From positions 124,001-188,000 of the forward strand of contig CAVVNN010000002.1 in the NCBI GenBank assembly GCA_963749605.1: 64,000 nucleotides of DNA, read 5' to 3'. The notes beneath the pieces are model-generated. The model was not told where the DNA came from and did no database searches. It was given only the letters and a program-made list of their open reading frames with translations. Origin of the DNA: CAVVNN01 sp963749605. Lineage in GTDB: Bacteria > Actinomycetota > Thermoleophilia > Solirubrobacterales > 70-9. Made by a program: the position numbers and the translations under genes. Shown here in pieces: positions 8,664 through 17,130 of this stretch. Each line of letters opens with the position of its first letter. Within the stretch, counting starts at the first letter, position 1.

Positions 8664-10277
8664 GTGACTCGGCAGCAGCGTCTGACGCTGGTCGCGACGA
8701 TCCTCGGCTCCACGGTCGTCTTCCTCGACTCGACCGTGGTCAATGTGGCGCTGCCGGCGATCGGCAACAACCTCAACGCCGGGCTGGCGGGGCAGCAGTG
8801 GGTGGTCGAGGCGTACATGCTGACCCTGGTCTCCCTGTTGCTGGTCGGGGGCTCGCTCGGCGACCAGTTCGGGCGGCGGCGGATGTTCGTCATCGGCCTG
8901 ATCGCCTTCGGGGTGGTCTCGGCGCTCTGCGCGGTCGCCCCGTCGGTTGAGTTCCTGGTCGCCGCTCGTGCCCTGCAGGGGATCGCCGGGGCGCTGCTGG
9001 TGCCCGGCTCGCTGGCGATTGTCGCCGCCACCTTCGAGGGAGCTGCGCGGGGCAAGGCGGTTGGTACATGGACCGCCTGGACCGGGATCGCGACCGTGAT
9101 CGGGCCGGCCGGGGGAGGGGTGCTGGTGGAGGCGCTCTCCTGGCGGGCGGTCTTCTGGGTCAACCTGCCGCTGATCGCGTTCACTGTCGCGCTGACCCTG
9201 CACTCTGTGCGCGAGAGCCGCGATCCCGACGCCTTTCGCGGTATCGATTGGACCGGGATTGCGCTTTCAGCGGCCGGGCTCGGCGGCCCGGTCTTCGCCC
9301 TGATCGAGCAGCCGACGCGCGGCTGGGGCGACCCGGTCGTCTGGGTGTCGCTGATCGCCGGCATCGCCTGCTTCGCGCTCTTCGTCGTCCACGAGGCCCG
9401 TGCTCGCCACCCGATGCTCGAGCTGTCCCTGTTCCGCATCCGCAACTTCTGGGTCGCGAACGTGACCACGCTTTCCGCCTACGCGGGCCTGATCGGCGGC
9501 CTCTTCTTCGTCGGTCTCTTCCTCCAGCAGGTTGCCGGCTACACCCCGGTGCAGGCCGGTCTGGCGACCACGCCGGTCTCGCTGATCCTCTTCTTCCTCT
9601 CGCCGCGCTGGGGCAAGCTCGCGTCCGGCACCGGCCCGAGGCTGCCGATGACGGTCGGGCCGATCGTCGGCGGGGTCGGCCTGCTGCTGCTCCTGCGGGT
9701 CGGGGCGAACGCCGACTACGTCACCGACGTGCTGCCGGCGATCCTCGTCTTCGGACTCGGCCTCTCGGCCACTGTCGCGCCGCTGACCGCGACCGTGCTC
9801 GACTCGGTGCAGGAACGCCATGTCGGGATCGCCTCGGGGGTCAACAACGGCGTGGCACGAGTTGCCGGCCTGCTCGCCATAGCGATCCTCGGCGCCGTGA
9901 TCTCGGCCTACTTCGGCTCGGCCCTCGACGGCAATCTCGGCGCCCGCCCGCTCGGACCGGCGGCCACGCGAACCGTGTCCGACGCGAAGGCGCAGCCGTT
10001 GGCGGTTCCCAAGACCGGGTCGCTACCGCCCGCGCAGGCTGCGAGGGTGCGGAGCGCTTCGGCCGACGCCTCGACCTCGGCCTTTCATCTCGGCATCGGC
10101 ATCGCCGGCCTGCTGATGATCGTCGGAGGCGCCGTCGCCGGCTTTGGCATCGTCAACCCACGGCGAAGGGTCGAGGCCTTCGCCACTCGCGGCGCCGCCC
10201 AGGCCGGCGAGTGCGGCCACAGCGCCGAGTGCGACTCAGCCCAGCTTGACAAAGCGCCCGCGCCCGAAGCCGCCTGA
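8664..10277 (+). CDS. MFS drug:H+ antiporter, DHA2 (14-TM) family
   Basis: Multidrug efflux pump of the EmrB/QacA type in the cytoplasmic membrane. The motif LDSTVVNVALPAIGNNL (motif D1), GGSLGDQFGRRRMF (motif A) and the antiporter motif C region (TVIGPAGGGVLVE) are seen, and 14 hydrophobic segments fit over 537 residues. Substrate is unknown. The C-terminal 35 residues after the last membrane segment are hydrophilic and hold two Cys near a His (AGECGHSAECDSAQ), an unusual tail that might bind metal. GTG start 8664 is 6 nt after TAGACT. A long inverted repeat follows directly after the stop. Confidence 0.92.
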   Translation: MTRQQRLTLVATILGSTVVFLDSTVVNVALPAIGNNLNAGLAGQQWVVEAYMLTLVSLLLVGGSLGDQFGRRRMFVIGLIAFGVVSALCAVAPSVEFLVAARALQGIAGALLVPGSLAIVAATFEGAARGKAVGTWTAWTGIATVIGPAGGGVLVEALSWRAVFWVNLPLIAFTVALTLHSVRESRDPDAFRGIDWTGIALSAAGLGGPVFALIEQPTRGWGDPVVWVSLIAGIACFALFVVHEARARHPMLELSLFRIRNFWVANVTTLSAYAGLIGGLFFVGLFLQQVAGYTPVQAGLATTPVSLILFFLSPRWGKLASGTGPRLPMTVGPIVGGVGLLLLLRVGANADYVTDVLPAILVFGLGLSATVAPLTATVLDSVQERHVGIASGVNNGVARVAGLLAIAILGAVISAYFGSALDGNLGARPLGPAATRTVSDAKAQPLAVPKTGSLPPAQAARVRSASADASTSAFHLGIGIAGLLMIVGGAVAGFGIVNPRRRVEAFATRGAAQAGECGHSAECDSAQLDKAPAPEAA

Positions 10278-10376
10278 GTGATAGGGACGGGGTGCCCCTC
10301 GAACGGGCGGATACTCAAATCGCCGGTCCAACTGGACCGGCGATTGTCCGGGCGAGGGGCACCCCGTCCCTGTCAC
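10278..10376. repeat. REP/MITE-like nested inverted repeat after the MFS gene
   Basis: Outer arms 10278-10301 and 10353-10376 (beginning gtgatagggacggggtg) are 24 nt with one mismatch. An inner hairpin at 10318-10330/10333-10345 has 13 perfect base pairs and a 2-nt loop. The element is flanked by CCTGA on both sides (10273-10277 and 10376-10380), which could be a target duplication. It fills almost all the MFS-trpS gap. It has no coding capacity; it may act as a terminator-like structure for MFS and as a mobile palindrome of the kind moved by REP-associated transposases (inference). Confidence 0.85.
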
Positions 10377-10381
10377 CTGAA

Positions 10382-10387
10382 TAGGCT
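10382..10387 (+). promoter_or_regulatory. -10 box TAGGCT for trpS
   Basis: TAGGCT ends 6 nt before the trpS GTG start, immediately downstream of the inverted repeat. Predicts a leaderless transcript. Confidence 0.6.
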
Positions 10388-10393
10388 CCGGCC

Positions 10394-11392
10394 GTGAGCG
10401 CGCCCGTCATCTTCTCCGGCATCCAGCCAACCGGCCGCAAGCACCTCGGCAACTACATCGGCGCGATCCGCCAGTACGTCGACGGCCAGGACCGGGGCGA
10501 CCCGGCGATCTTCTGCATCGTCGACCTGCACGCGATCTCGGTCGCCTACGACCCGGCCGAGTTGCGCGAGCGGCTCTATGACACGACCGCGATCCTGCTC
10601 GCCGCCGGGCTTGACCCGGAGCGCTGCATCCTCTTCCGCCAGTCCGATGTGCGCGAGCACACCGAGCTGACCTGGCTGCTCTCCGCCGTCACCTCCCACG
10701 GCGACCTCAACCGTATGCACCAGTTCAAGGACAAGTCCTCGAAACAGCGCGAGCTGGTCTCGGCGGCACTCTTCTTCTACCCGGTGCTGATGGCCGCCGA
10801 CGTGCTCGCCTACCGTGCCACCGAGGTCCCGATCGGCGACGACCAGCGCCAGCACGTCGAGCTGATGCGGGAGATCGCCCGCCGCTTCAACGAGCGCTTC
10901 GGCGAGACCCTGGTCGTGCCGGAGCTGCGGATCCCCGAGGTCGGCGCCCGGATCATGGACCTGCAGGAGCCGGAGCGGAAGATGTCGACCACGGGCGGGA
11001 CCGACGCCGGGACGGTCCTCGTCCTCGACGAGCCCGACGCGATCCGCAAGAAATTCGGCAGCGCCGTCACCGACTCCGGCCGCGAGATCGTCCGCTCCGC
11101 CGAGAAGCCCGGGATCGCGAACCTGATCGATGTCCTGGCTGTTGCCAGGGATGCCGACCCAGCCGAGATCGAGCGTGAGTTCGAGGGCGCCGGCTACGGC
11201 GATTTCAAGAGCGCGGTTGCCGAGGGAGTGATCGAGCTCCTGGCGCCCGTCCGCGAGCGCTACGCGGAGCTGCGTCCCGACGAGACGGCGCTGGAGACGG
11301 CGCTGTCCGCCGGCGCCGAGAAGGCGTGCGAGATCGCCGCGGGCACGCTCGCCGACGTGCGTGACCGCATGGGCATCGGCCCCCAGCGCTAA
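10394..11392 (+). CDS. trpS: Tryptophanyl-tRNA synthetase
   Basis: Class I aminoacyl-tRNA synthetase that charges tRNA-Trp. The HIGH-like segment GIQPTGRKHLGNYIGA (residues 9-24) and the KMSTT loop (about residue 197) are both intact, and the length (332 aa) is normal. The start is GTG 10394, placed by homology at the N-terminus (SAPVIFSGIQPTG) and 6 nt after a TAGGCT box. Its TAA stop is embedded in the TAACTT box of scpA. Confidence 0.97.
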   Translation: MSAPVIFSGIQPTGRKHLGNYIGAIRQYVDGQDRGDPAIFCIVDLHAISVAYDPAELRERLYDTTAILLAAGLDPERCILFRQSDVREHTELTWLLSAVTSHGDLNRMHQFKDKSSKQRELVSAALFFYPVLMAADVLAYRATEVPIGDDQRQHVELMREIARRFNERFGETLVVPELRIPEVGARIMDLQEPERKMSTTGGTDAGTVLVLDEPDAIRKKFGSAVTDSGREIVRSAEKPGIANLIDVLAVARDADPAEIEREFEGAGYGDFKSAVAEGVIELLAPVRERYAELRPDETALETALSAGAEKACEIAAGTLADVRDRMGIGPQR

Positions 11393-11395
11393 CTT
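11390..11395 (+). promoter_or_regulatory. -10 box TAACTT fused to trpS stop
   Basis: The trpS stop TAA forms the first half of TAACTT, which ends 6 nt before the scpA GTG. Confidence 0.55.
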
Positions 11396-11401
11396 GAGCC
11401 G

Positions 11402-12151
11402 GTGACAGTCGCCGAGCTCGACCTGGACCTCGACGTCTTCGCCGGCCCGTTCGACCTGCTGATGGCGGTCGTCCTGCGCGAGGAGGTGAGCCTGCTCGAG
11501 GTCGAGCTGGGCGATGTCGTCGTCGCCTATGTCGAGCACCTCGAGCGCGAAGGCGAGCTGGAGCTGGAGGTGGCGACCGAGTTCCTCGTCCTGATCGCGG
11601 CGCTGCTGGAGCTGAAGTCGCGGCTGATGCTGCCCGGCGCCGAGGAGGAGATCGACGAGCTCGGCTCCGAGGAGGCGGTCGAGGAGCTGATCGCCAGGAT
11701 GCTCGAGTACCGCCGCTACCGCGAGGCCTCGGAGATGCTGGTTCAGCGCTTCGAGGCGGCCCGCGGCTACCTCTACCGCTCGGCGCCGCTGCCGGCCGGG
11801 CTGCGCCGCGTCGCCATCGACGCCGCGAGCGCCGTCTACGACCCCGACCAGCTCGGCGCCGCCCTCGGCGACCTGCTGGCGATGCCACCCGAGATCGACG
11901 TCGGCCACATCCGCCAGACCGTCTCGCTGGAGCGGCGCCTGCGCGCCCTGCGGGCGGCTCTGGCCGGGCGCGCCAGCATCGACTTCGACGAGCAGTTCGG
12001 CGGCGAGGACCGGCTGACCCAGGCCGTGACCCTGTTCGCCCTGCTGGAGCTCTACAGGAAGGGAGAGGCGACTTGGGAGCAGAGCGAGCCGTTCGGCCCG
12101 ATCCGGATCAGGGGGGTCGCATCAGCGCGAGGAGGTGTTTTGGATGACTGA
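11402..12151 (+). CDS. scpA: Segregation and condensation protein A (kleisin)
   Basis: Kleisin subunit that bridges the two SMC heads in the bacterial condensin. The N-terminal FAGPFDLLMAVVLREEVSLLEV and the helix FLVLIAALLELKSRLMLPG are the family signature. Length is 249 aa. Its C-terminal winged-helix domain (about 170-245), which contacts the SMC cap, is present (ALLELYRKGEATWEQSEPFG). It overlaps scpB. The SMC protein encoded at 44365 is unusually short, so the shape of this condensin may differ from the textbook ring. Confidence 0.93.
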   Translation: MTVAELDLDLDVFAGPFDLLMAVVLREEVSLLEVELGDVVVAYVEHLEREGELELEVATEFLVLIAALLELKSRLMLPGAEEEIDELGSEEAVEELIARMLEYRRYREASEMLVQRFEAARGYLYRSAPLPAGLRRVAIDAASAVYDPDQLGAALGDLLAMPPEIDVGHIRQTVSLERRLRALRAALAGRASIDFDEQFGGEDRLTQAVTLFALLELYRKGEATWEQSEPFGPIRIRGVASARGGVLDD

Positions 12152-12725
12152 CCTGGCGCGAACGATCGAGGCGCTGCTCTTCCTCTCGGCGCAGCCGGTC
12201 GGCGCCCACGACCTGGCAGAGGCGACGGAGGCCACCGAGGGTCAGGTGGCCGAGGCGATCGAGCTGCTGCGCGAGGATCTCGCCGAGGGCAGGCGGGGCG
12301 TCGTCCTGCGCGAGGTCGCCGGCGGCTTCGCGCTGGCCAGCGACCCAGGCAGCGAGGAGGCCGCCCGGCGCCTGCTCGCCAAGCCGCGGACGCCGCCGCT
12401 GACCCAGGCCCAGGCCGAGACCCTGGCGATCGTCGCCTACCTGCAGCCCGTTTCGCGGCCCGAGGTGGCGCGGATCCGCGGCGTCTCCTCGGAGTCGGCG
12501 GTGCAGACGCTGGCCGAGCGGGGTCTGATCGAAGAGTCCGGCCGCTCGCGGTTCGGCGCTGCGATCTTCAAGACGACGGAGCTGTTCGAGCGCCTCTTCG
12601 GCCTCTCCGGCCTCGACCAGCTTCCCGACCCCTCGCGCTTCGACCCGACTCCCGAGGACGAGCGCGAGCTGCGCGAGCGGCTCTTGAAGGCGGGAGAGCA
12701 GCGGGCTGAGCCTCCGGCGTCGTGA
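12144..12725 (+). CDS. scpB: Segregation and condensation protein B
   Basis: Winged-helix protein that dimerises and binds ScpA. The motif LAIVAYLQPVSRPEVARIRGV, with the following repeat-like winged helix (VQTLAERGLIEE), is typical. I chose ATG 12144 since an ideal Shine-Dalgarno (aggaggt, 12130-12136) lies 7 nt before it; a GTG at 12135 overlaps that site. The start lies inside the end of scpA, so the pair is coupled. Length 193 aa. Confidence 0.93.
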   Translation: MTDLARTIEALLFLSAQPVGAHDLAEATEATEGQVAEAIELLREDLAEGRRGVVLREVAGGFALASDPGSEEAARRLLAKPRTPPLTQAQAETLAIVAYLQPVSRPEVARIRGVSSESAVQTLAERGLIEESGRSRFGAAIFKTTELFERLFGLSGLDQLPDPSRFDPTPEDERELRERLLKAGEQRAEPPAS

Positions 12726-13423
12726 GGCTCGCGAAGTTTCTCGCCCACGGGGGTGTCGCTTCGCGGCGGAATGCTGAGCTGATCGTCGCCAAGGGCAGGG
12801 TCACGGTCGGCGGCGACGTCGTCACCGACCCGGCGCTGGATGTCGGCGACGAGGACGACGTGCGCGTCGACGGCAGCCCTGTCGCCGCCGAGCCGCGCGA
12901 GGTCTGGGCGGTCAACAAGCCGGCCGGCGTGGTCTCGACCGCCCGGGAGCCGGGAAGCCGGCGCGCGGTGGTCGAGTTGGTCGCCTCCGAGGCCCGCCTC
13001 TACCCGGTCGGAAGGCTCGACACGGACTCGACCGGCCTGTTGCTGCTGACCAACGACGGCGAACTGGCCAACCGCCTCACCCATCCCCGCTATGAAGTGC
13101 CGAAGGCCTACCGCGCAGAGCTGCGCCGGCCGCCGTCCGAGGCGGATCTGGAGCGCCTGCGCCGCGGGGTGGAGCTGGACGACGGGCCGACCGCGCCGGC
13201 GCAGGTGCGTCGCCTTGGCGAGCAGGAGATCGAGATCGTCCTGCGCGAAGGGCGAAACCGCCAGGTCCGCCGCATGGTCGAGACGATCGGCAATGCGGTG
13301 GCGGCCCTGCGTCGCGTCCGCTTCGGCCCGGTCGAGCTGGGCTCTCTTCCGCCTGGGCGGGCACGCCGGCTCTCCGAGGAAGAGGTCGCACGGCTCTGGG
13401 AAGATGCGAACGGTCATGGTTGA
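12722..13423 (+). CDS. rluB: rRNA pseudouridine synthase, RsuA/RluB family
   Basis: Isomerises a uridine in rRNA; in this scpB-linked position the family member usually acts on 23S rRNA (RluB). An S4 RNA-binding domain (RLAKFLAHGGVASRRNAE) is followed by the catalytic domain, with the active Asp in GRLDTDSTGLLLLTNDG (about residue 100) and the GRNRQVRRM motif near residue 180. The GTG start overlaps the scpB stop (GTGA). The exact uridine cannot be told from sequence alone, so RsuA or RluE activity is possible. Confidence 0.88.
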   Translation: MRLAKFLAHGGVASRRNAELIVAKGRVTVGGDVVTDPALDVGDEDDVRVDGSPVAAEPREVWAVNKPAGVVSTAREPGSRRAVVELVASEARLYPVGRLDTDSTGLLLLTNDGELANRLTHPRYEVPKAYRAELRRPPSEADLERLRRGVELDDGPTAPAQVRRLGEQEIEIVLREGRNRQVRRMVETIGNAVAALRRVRFGPVELGSLPPGRARRLSEEEVARLWEDANGHG

Positions 13424-13790
13424 GGAGCGACTCTTCGCGGTGCGGGGCGCGGCGCAGGCGGACGCCAACGAGCCAGACGCGATCCTCGCCGCCACGGAGG
13501 ATCTGATGCGCACGCTGCTCGACCGCAACGACCTCGAGCCGGCGACGCTGGTGAGCTGCCTGTTCACGACGACCGAGGATCTCGACGCGGAGTTCCCCGC
13601 CGTCGCCGCCCGCAACCTCGGCCTCGACTCGGTGCCGCTGCTCTGCGCCCGGGAGATCAACGTCCCCGGCGCGATGCGGCGGGTGATCCGCGTGATGGTC
13701 CACTACTACGCGCCGGTCGGCCATACCCCGGCTCATGCTTACCTGGGCGCGACCCAGGAGCTGCGTTCCGACCTGCACGCGGCACAATAG
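13416..13790 (+). CDS. aroH: Chorismate mutase, AroH type
   Basis: Converts chorismate to prephenate for phenylalanine and tyrosine. This is the compact trimeric AroH fold (124 aa), recognised by FAVRGAAQADANEP, ATLVSCLFTTTEDLDAEFPA, VPLLCAREINVPGAMRRVIRV and the closing AYLGATQELRSDL. The substrate-binding Arg of VRGA and the conserved Cys/Glu segment are kept. The start is ATG 13416, overlapping rluB; an in-frame ATG at 13404 is also possible. It is the first of a run of aromatic amino acid genes. Confidence 0.9.
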   Translation: MVEERLFAVRGAAQADANEPDAILAATEDLMRTLLDRNDLEPATLVSCLFTTTEDLDAEFPAVAARNLGLDSVPLLCAREINVPGAMRRVIRVMVHYYAPVGHTPAHAYLGATQELRSDLHAAQ

Positions 13791-13797
13791 GTTTTCC

Positions 13798-14892
13798 ATG
13801 ACCGTCACCTTCGCCGAGAAGCTCGCCCGCATTCCGGGCTATGAGGCCGGTGTGCCGACCGGGCAGGCGCCCGAGGCGATCGCCAGCGGCGGCATCGCCC
13901 AGCTCGCCTCCAACGAGTCGCCGTTCCCGCCGCACCCGAAGGTGATCGAGGCGATACACCGCGCCGCCGGGGCGATGAACCGCTATCCGGACCCCGACGC
14001 GACGCTGCTGCGCCGCCGCATCGCCGAGCGCTACGAGGTCGAGCCCGGCCGGGTCGCCGTCGGCAACGGGTCCTGCGAGATCCTGCTCGCCGCCGCCGAG
14101 GCGCTCTGCGAGCCCGGGGACGAGATCCTCTACGCCTACCCCTCCTTCTCGATCTACCCGTACCTGGCGGCGCTGACCGGCGCCCGCGACGTGCGGGTGC
14201 CGCTGGCCAAGGGCGACGTCCACGACCTCGACGCGATGGCCGCCGAGGCGACGGCGGCGACCCAGCTGCTGCTGGTCTGCAACCCCAACAACCCGACCGG
14301 CACCCACATCCCGGCGGCGGAGATCGCCGCCTTCTGCGAGCGGGTTCCAGCCCACGTCACGATCGTCCTCGACGAGGCCTACGTCGAGTTCCAGACCGAC
14401 GACGATCCCGACGCCACCGTCGACCTGCTCGACGAGCTCCCCAACCTGGTCGTCCTGCGCACCTTCAGCAAGGTCTACGGGCTCGCCGGGCTGCGGATCG
14501 GCTACGCGATCGGCTCACCCAAGTTCCGCGCCGCGGTCGACGCGGTGCGCCAGCCGTTCAGCGTCAACGCCCTCGCCCAGGCGGCGGGCGTCGAGGCGAT
14601 CCTGCACACCGACGACGTCATCCGCCGGGTTGAGGGAACGATCGCCGAGCGCCTGAGGGTCGAGGAGGCCCTGCACGAGATGGGCCTGGCCACCGCCGAC
14701 ACCCAGGCCAACTTCTCCTGGATCGACCTCGGCGACGCCGACGAGGCGGAGGTCGTGGCCGGCCTCAGGGAGCGCCAGATCGCGGTTCGTCCGGGCACCC
14801 CGCTCGGTGACCCCGGCCACCTCCGCGTCACCTACGGCACCCAGGCCGAGAACGACCGCTTCCTTGCCGCCCTGGGCGGGCTGCTCGGCTGA
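13798..14892 (+). CDS. hisC: Class I/II aminotransferase, histidinol-phosphate type
   Basis: PLP-dependent aminotransferase of the HisC family. PLP-lysine motif TFSKVYGLAGLRIGYAIG (around residue 222), CNPNNPTGT and DEAYVEF are present; length 364 aa. It sits between chorismate mutase and DAHP synthase and not among his genes, so aromatic amino acid transamination (phenylpyruvate/4-hydroxyphenylpyruvate) is as likely as histidinol-phosphate transamination; HisC enzymes often do both. The ATG start is 4 nt after a TAGGTT whose TAG is the aroH stop. Confidence 0.88.
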   Translation: MTVTFAEKLARIPGYEAGVPTGQAPEAIASGGIAQLASNESPFPPHPKVIEAIHRAAGAMNRYPDPDATLLRRRIAERYEVEPGRVAVGNGSCEILLAAAEALCEPGDEILYAYPSFSIYPYLAALTGARDVRVPLAKGDVHDLDAMAAEATAATQLLLVCNPNNPTGTHIPAAEIAAFCERVPAHVTIVLDEAYVEFQTDDDPDATVDLLDELPNLVVLRTFSKVYGLAGLRIGYAIGSPKFRAAVDAVRQPFSVNALAQAAGVEAILHTDDVIRRVEGTIAERLRVEEALHEMGLATADTQANFSWIDLGDADEAEVVAGLRERQIAVRPGTPLGDPGHLRVTYGTQAENDRFLAALGGLLG

Positions 14893-14956
14893 AACCGCCC
14901 GCCGCCTAAAGTTAAAGCCGGAGCTTCCGGCACTGACGAAAGGCAGCGGCAGGCAG
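14893..14956 (+). promoter_or_regulatory. Leader of the DAHP synthase gene
   Basis: A TAAAGT box (14907-14912) precedes a short hairpin (6-bp stem gccgga/tccggc, 14917-14931) and an A/G-rich stretch before ATG 14957. Unlike most genes here this one would have a leader of nearly 40 nt. I see no leader peptide rich in Trp, Phe or Tyr. Confidence 0.4.
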
Positions 14957-16042
14957 ATGGTGATTGGGACGAACAAAGAGACCACGCGCGACCGGGTTCG
15001 CGACCAGCGGATCGATCGGATCGTGGAGCTGGTCGCGCCGGAAGCGCTGCTCGGCGAATGGCCGTTGGGGGAGGAGCGGGCGAAGGCGGTGGTGCGGGGC
15101 CGCGAGGAAGTCGTCGCCGTGCTCGACCGCAGCGACGGCCGGCTGCTCGTCGTGGTCGGGCCGTGCAGCGTGCACGACCCGGCGGCGGCGCTCGATTACG
15201 CGCAGCGGCTGAGCGAGAAGGCGGAGGAGCTCAGCGACGACCTGCTGATCGCGATGCGGGTCTACTTCGAGAAGCCGCGCACCACGACCGGTTGGAAGGG
15301 GCTGATCAACGACCCCCACCTCGATGGGTCGGGCGACGTCAACGCCGGCCTGCGCATAGCGCGCACGCTGCTGCTCGAGGTGCTCGACCTCGGCCTGCTG
15401 GCCGGCTGCGAGTTCCTCGACCCGATCACCCCCCAGTACATCTCCGACGCCGTCGCCTGGGGGGCGATTGGCGCGCGCACGACCGAGAGCCAGATCCACC
15501 GCCAGCTCGGCTCCGGCCTCTCGATGCCGATCGGGTTCAAGAACCGCACCGACGGCGACGTCCAGGTCGCGGTCGACGCGGTTCGCGCCGCCGCGGCGCC
15601 GCACGCCTTCGCGGGCATCGACGACACCGGGGCGCCGGCGATCCTCCACACCACCGGCAACCCGGACGGCCACGTGATCCTGCGCGGGGGCAGGGGGGCT
15701 CCCAACTACGACGCTGCGGGCGTCGCCGGCGCGCTCGGGAAGCTGCGCGCCGCCGGGCTGCCCGAGCGGCTGGTGATCGACGCCTCCCACGACAACAGCG
15801 GCAAGGATCCGGCGCGCCAGGCCAAGGCGGCGCTGGAGGTGGCGGCCCAGATCGAGGCCGGCAACGGGGCGATCGTCGGGATGATGCTGGAGTCCTTCCT
15901 GGTCGAGGGTCGTCAGGACCTCGACGGCGACACGGCGCTCACCTACGGCCAGTCGATCACCGACGCCTGCATGAGCTGGGGGAGCACCGTCGCGGTGCTC
16001 GACGGGCTTGCGGCGGCGGTGCGGTCGCGGCGCGGCGGATGA
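14957..16042 (+). CDS. aroG: 3-deoxy-7-phosphoheptulonate synthase, class I (AroF/G/H type)
   Basis: First step of the shikimate pathway: condenses phosphoenolpyruvate and erythrose 4-phosphate. This is the E. coli-like class I enzyme (361 aa), with GPCSVHDPAAALDYA, MRVYFEKPRTTTGWKGL, GSGLSMPIGFKNRTDG and DASHDNSGKDP. Many actinobacteria use the unrelated class II enzyme instead, so the type is worth noting. The E. coli isoenzymes are inhibited by single aromatic amino acids; which one acts here cannot be read off. It overlaps tyrA by 4 nt. The gene symbol denotes the family, not a proven isoenzyme. Confidence 0.92.
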   Translation: MVIGTNKETTRDRVRDQRIDRIVELVAPEALLGEWPLGEERAKAVVRGREEVVAVLDRSDGRLLVVVGPCSVHDPAAALDYAQRLSEKAEELSDDLLIAMRVYFEKPRTTTGWKGLINDPHLDGSGDVNAGLRIARTLLLEVLDLGLLAGCEFLDPITPQYISDAVAWGAIGARTTESQIHRQLGSGLSMPIGFKNRTDGDVQVAVDAVRAAAAPHAFAGIDDTGAPAILHTTGNPDGHVILRGGRGAPNYDAAGVAGALGKLRAAGLPERLVIDASHDNSGKDPARQAKAALEVAAQIEAGNGAIVGMMLESFLVEGRQDLDGDTALTYGQSITDACMSWGSTVAVLDGLAAAVRSRRGG

Positions 16043-17130
16043 AGCTGGCCGTCCTCGGGATGGGCCTGATCGGGGGCTCGATCGGGCTCGCCGCGCGGGC
16101 ACGCCTGGAGGGGGCTGAGGTGGTCGGGTTCGACCCCGACCGGACCACGGTCGATCGCGCGGTCGAATCCGGCGTTGTCGATCTGCCCGCGGCTTCGGTG
16201 GCCGAGGCCTGCGAGAACGCCGAGCTGGTCTTCTGCGCCGCCCCCGTCGCCGCCCTGCCGGAGCTTGCGAACGCGGCCCTGGAGGCCGGCGGTCCCGAGT
16301 GCGTCGTCACCGACGTCGGCTCGACCAAGCGCGAGATCGTCGCGGCGCTGGGCGGCGACGAGCGCTTCATCGGCGGCCATCCGCTGGCCGGGGCGGAGAC
16401 GTCGGGCGTCGAGAACGCCCGCGCCGACCTGTTCGAGAACGCCCGCTGGTACCTGACCCCGACCGAGCGCTCGGGGGGGTTGCTCTACGACAGGCTGCAG
16501 CGGACCGTCGCCGCGCTCGGCGCCCGGCCGCAGGCGATCGACGCGGCCACCCATGACCGCCTGATGGCGACGGTCAGCCACCTTCCCCATGTCCTCGCCA
16601 ACGTGCTGGTCGGCCAGGCCGCCGCCGAGTTGACACGGGACTCCGAGCGCATGCCCGAAGTCGGTCCCAGCTTCCGCGACATGACTCGCGTCGCCGGATC
16701 CAACCCCGCGATCTGGGGAGACATCTTCTCGACCAACCGCGAGGCGGTTGCCGAGGCGGTCGAGGCCGTCGGCAAACGGCTGCGCGAGGCGGCGGAGCTG
16801 ATCCGCGCGGGGGACAGCGACTCCGTGGCGGCCTGGCATGCGGCGGCGGCCGAGAGCCGGCGCAAGCTGCTGGAGGCCGACCTGGCGGGGGGGCCGCTGA
16901 CCGAGCTGCGGGTCATCGTCGCCAACCGCCCCGGCACGGTCGCCGAGCTGGCGCTGGCGCTGGGCGAGGCCGGCGTCAACATCGAGGACATGGCGCTCTA
17001 CCCGGCGCCCGACATGACCTCCGGCGCAGTCTCGCTCTGGGTCTCGGGAGCGGAGCAGGCGCGCCGCGCCGTGACGCTGGTGCGCGAGCTGGGCCACACG
17101 GTCACGGTGCTCGGCGCGGAGGAGCGATGA
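16039..17130 (+). CDS. tyrA: Prephenate dehydrogenase with ACT domain
   Basis: NAD(P)-dependent oxidative decarboxylation of prephenate to 4-hydroxyphenylpyruvate in tyrosine synthesis. The Rossmann motif GMGLIGGSIG is at residues 7-16, the catalytic segment SHLPHVLANVL near 180, and GGHPLAGAETSG near 115. The last 75 residues (LRVIVANRPGTVAELALALG) form an ACT domain, which in this family usually gives tyrosine feedback control. ATG start overlaps the DAHP synthase stop; the stop overlaps aroA. Length 363 aa. Confidence 0.94.
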   Translation: MKLAVLGMGLIGGSIGLAARARLEGAEVVGFDPDRTTVDRAVESGVVDLPAASVAEACENAELVFCAAPVAALPELANAALEAGGPECVVTDVGSTKREIVAALGGDERFIGGHPLAGAETSGVENARADLFENARWYLTPTERSGGLLYDRLQRTVAALGARPQAIDAATHDRLMATVSHLPHVLANVLVGQAAAELTRDSERMPEVGPSFRDMTRVAGSNPAIWGDIFSTNREAVAEAVEAVGKRLREAAELIRAGDSDSVAAWHAAAAESRRKLLEADLAGGPLTELRVIVANRPGTVAELALALGEAGVNIEDMALYPAPDMTSGAVSLWVSGAEQARRAVTLVRELGHTVTVLGAEER

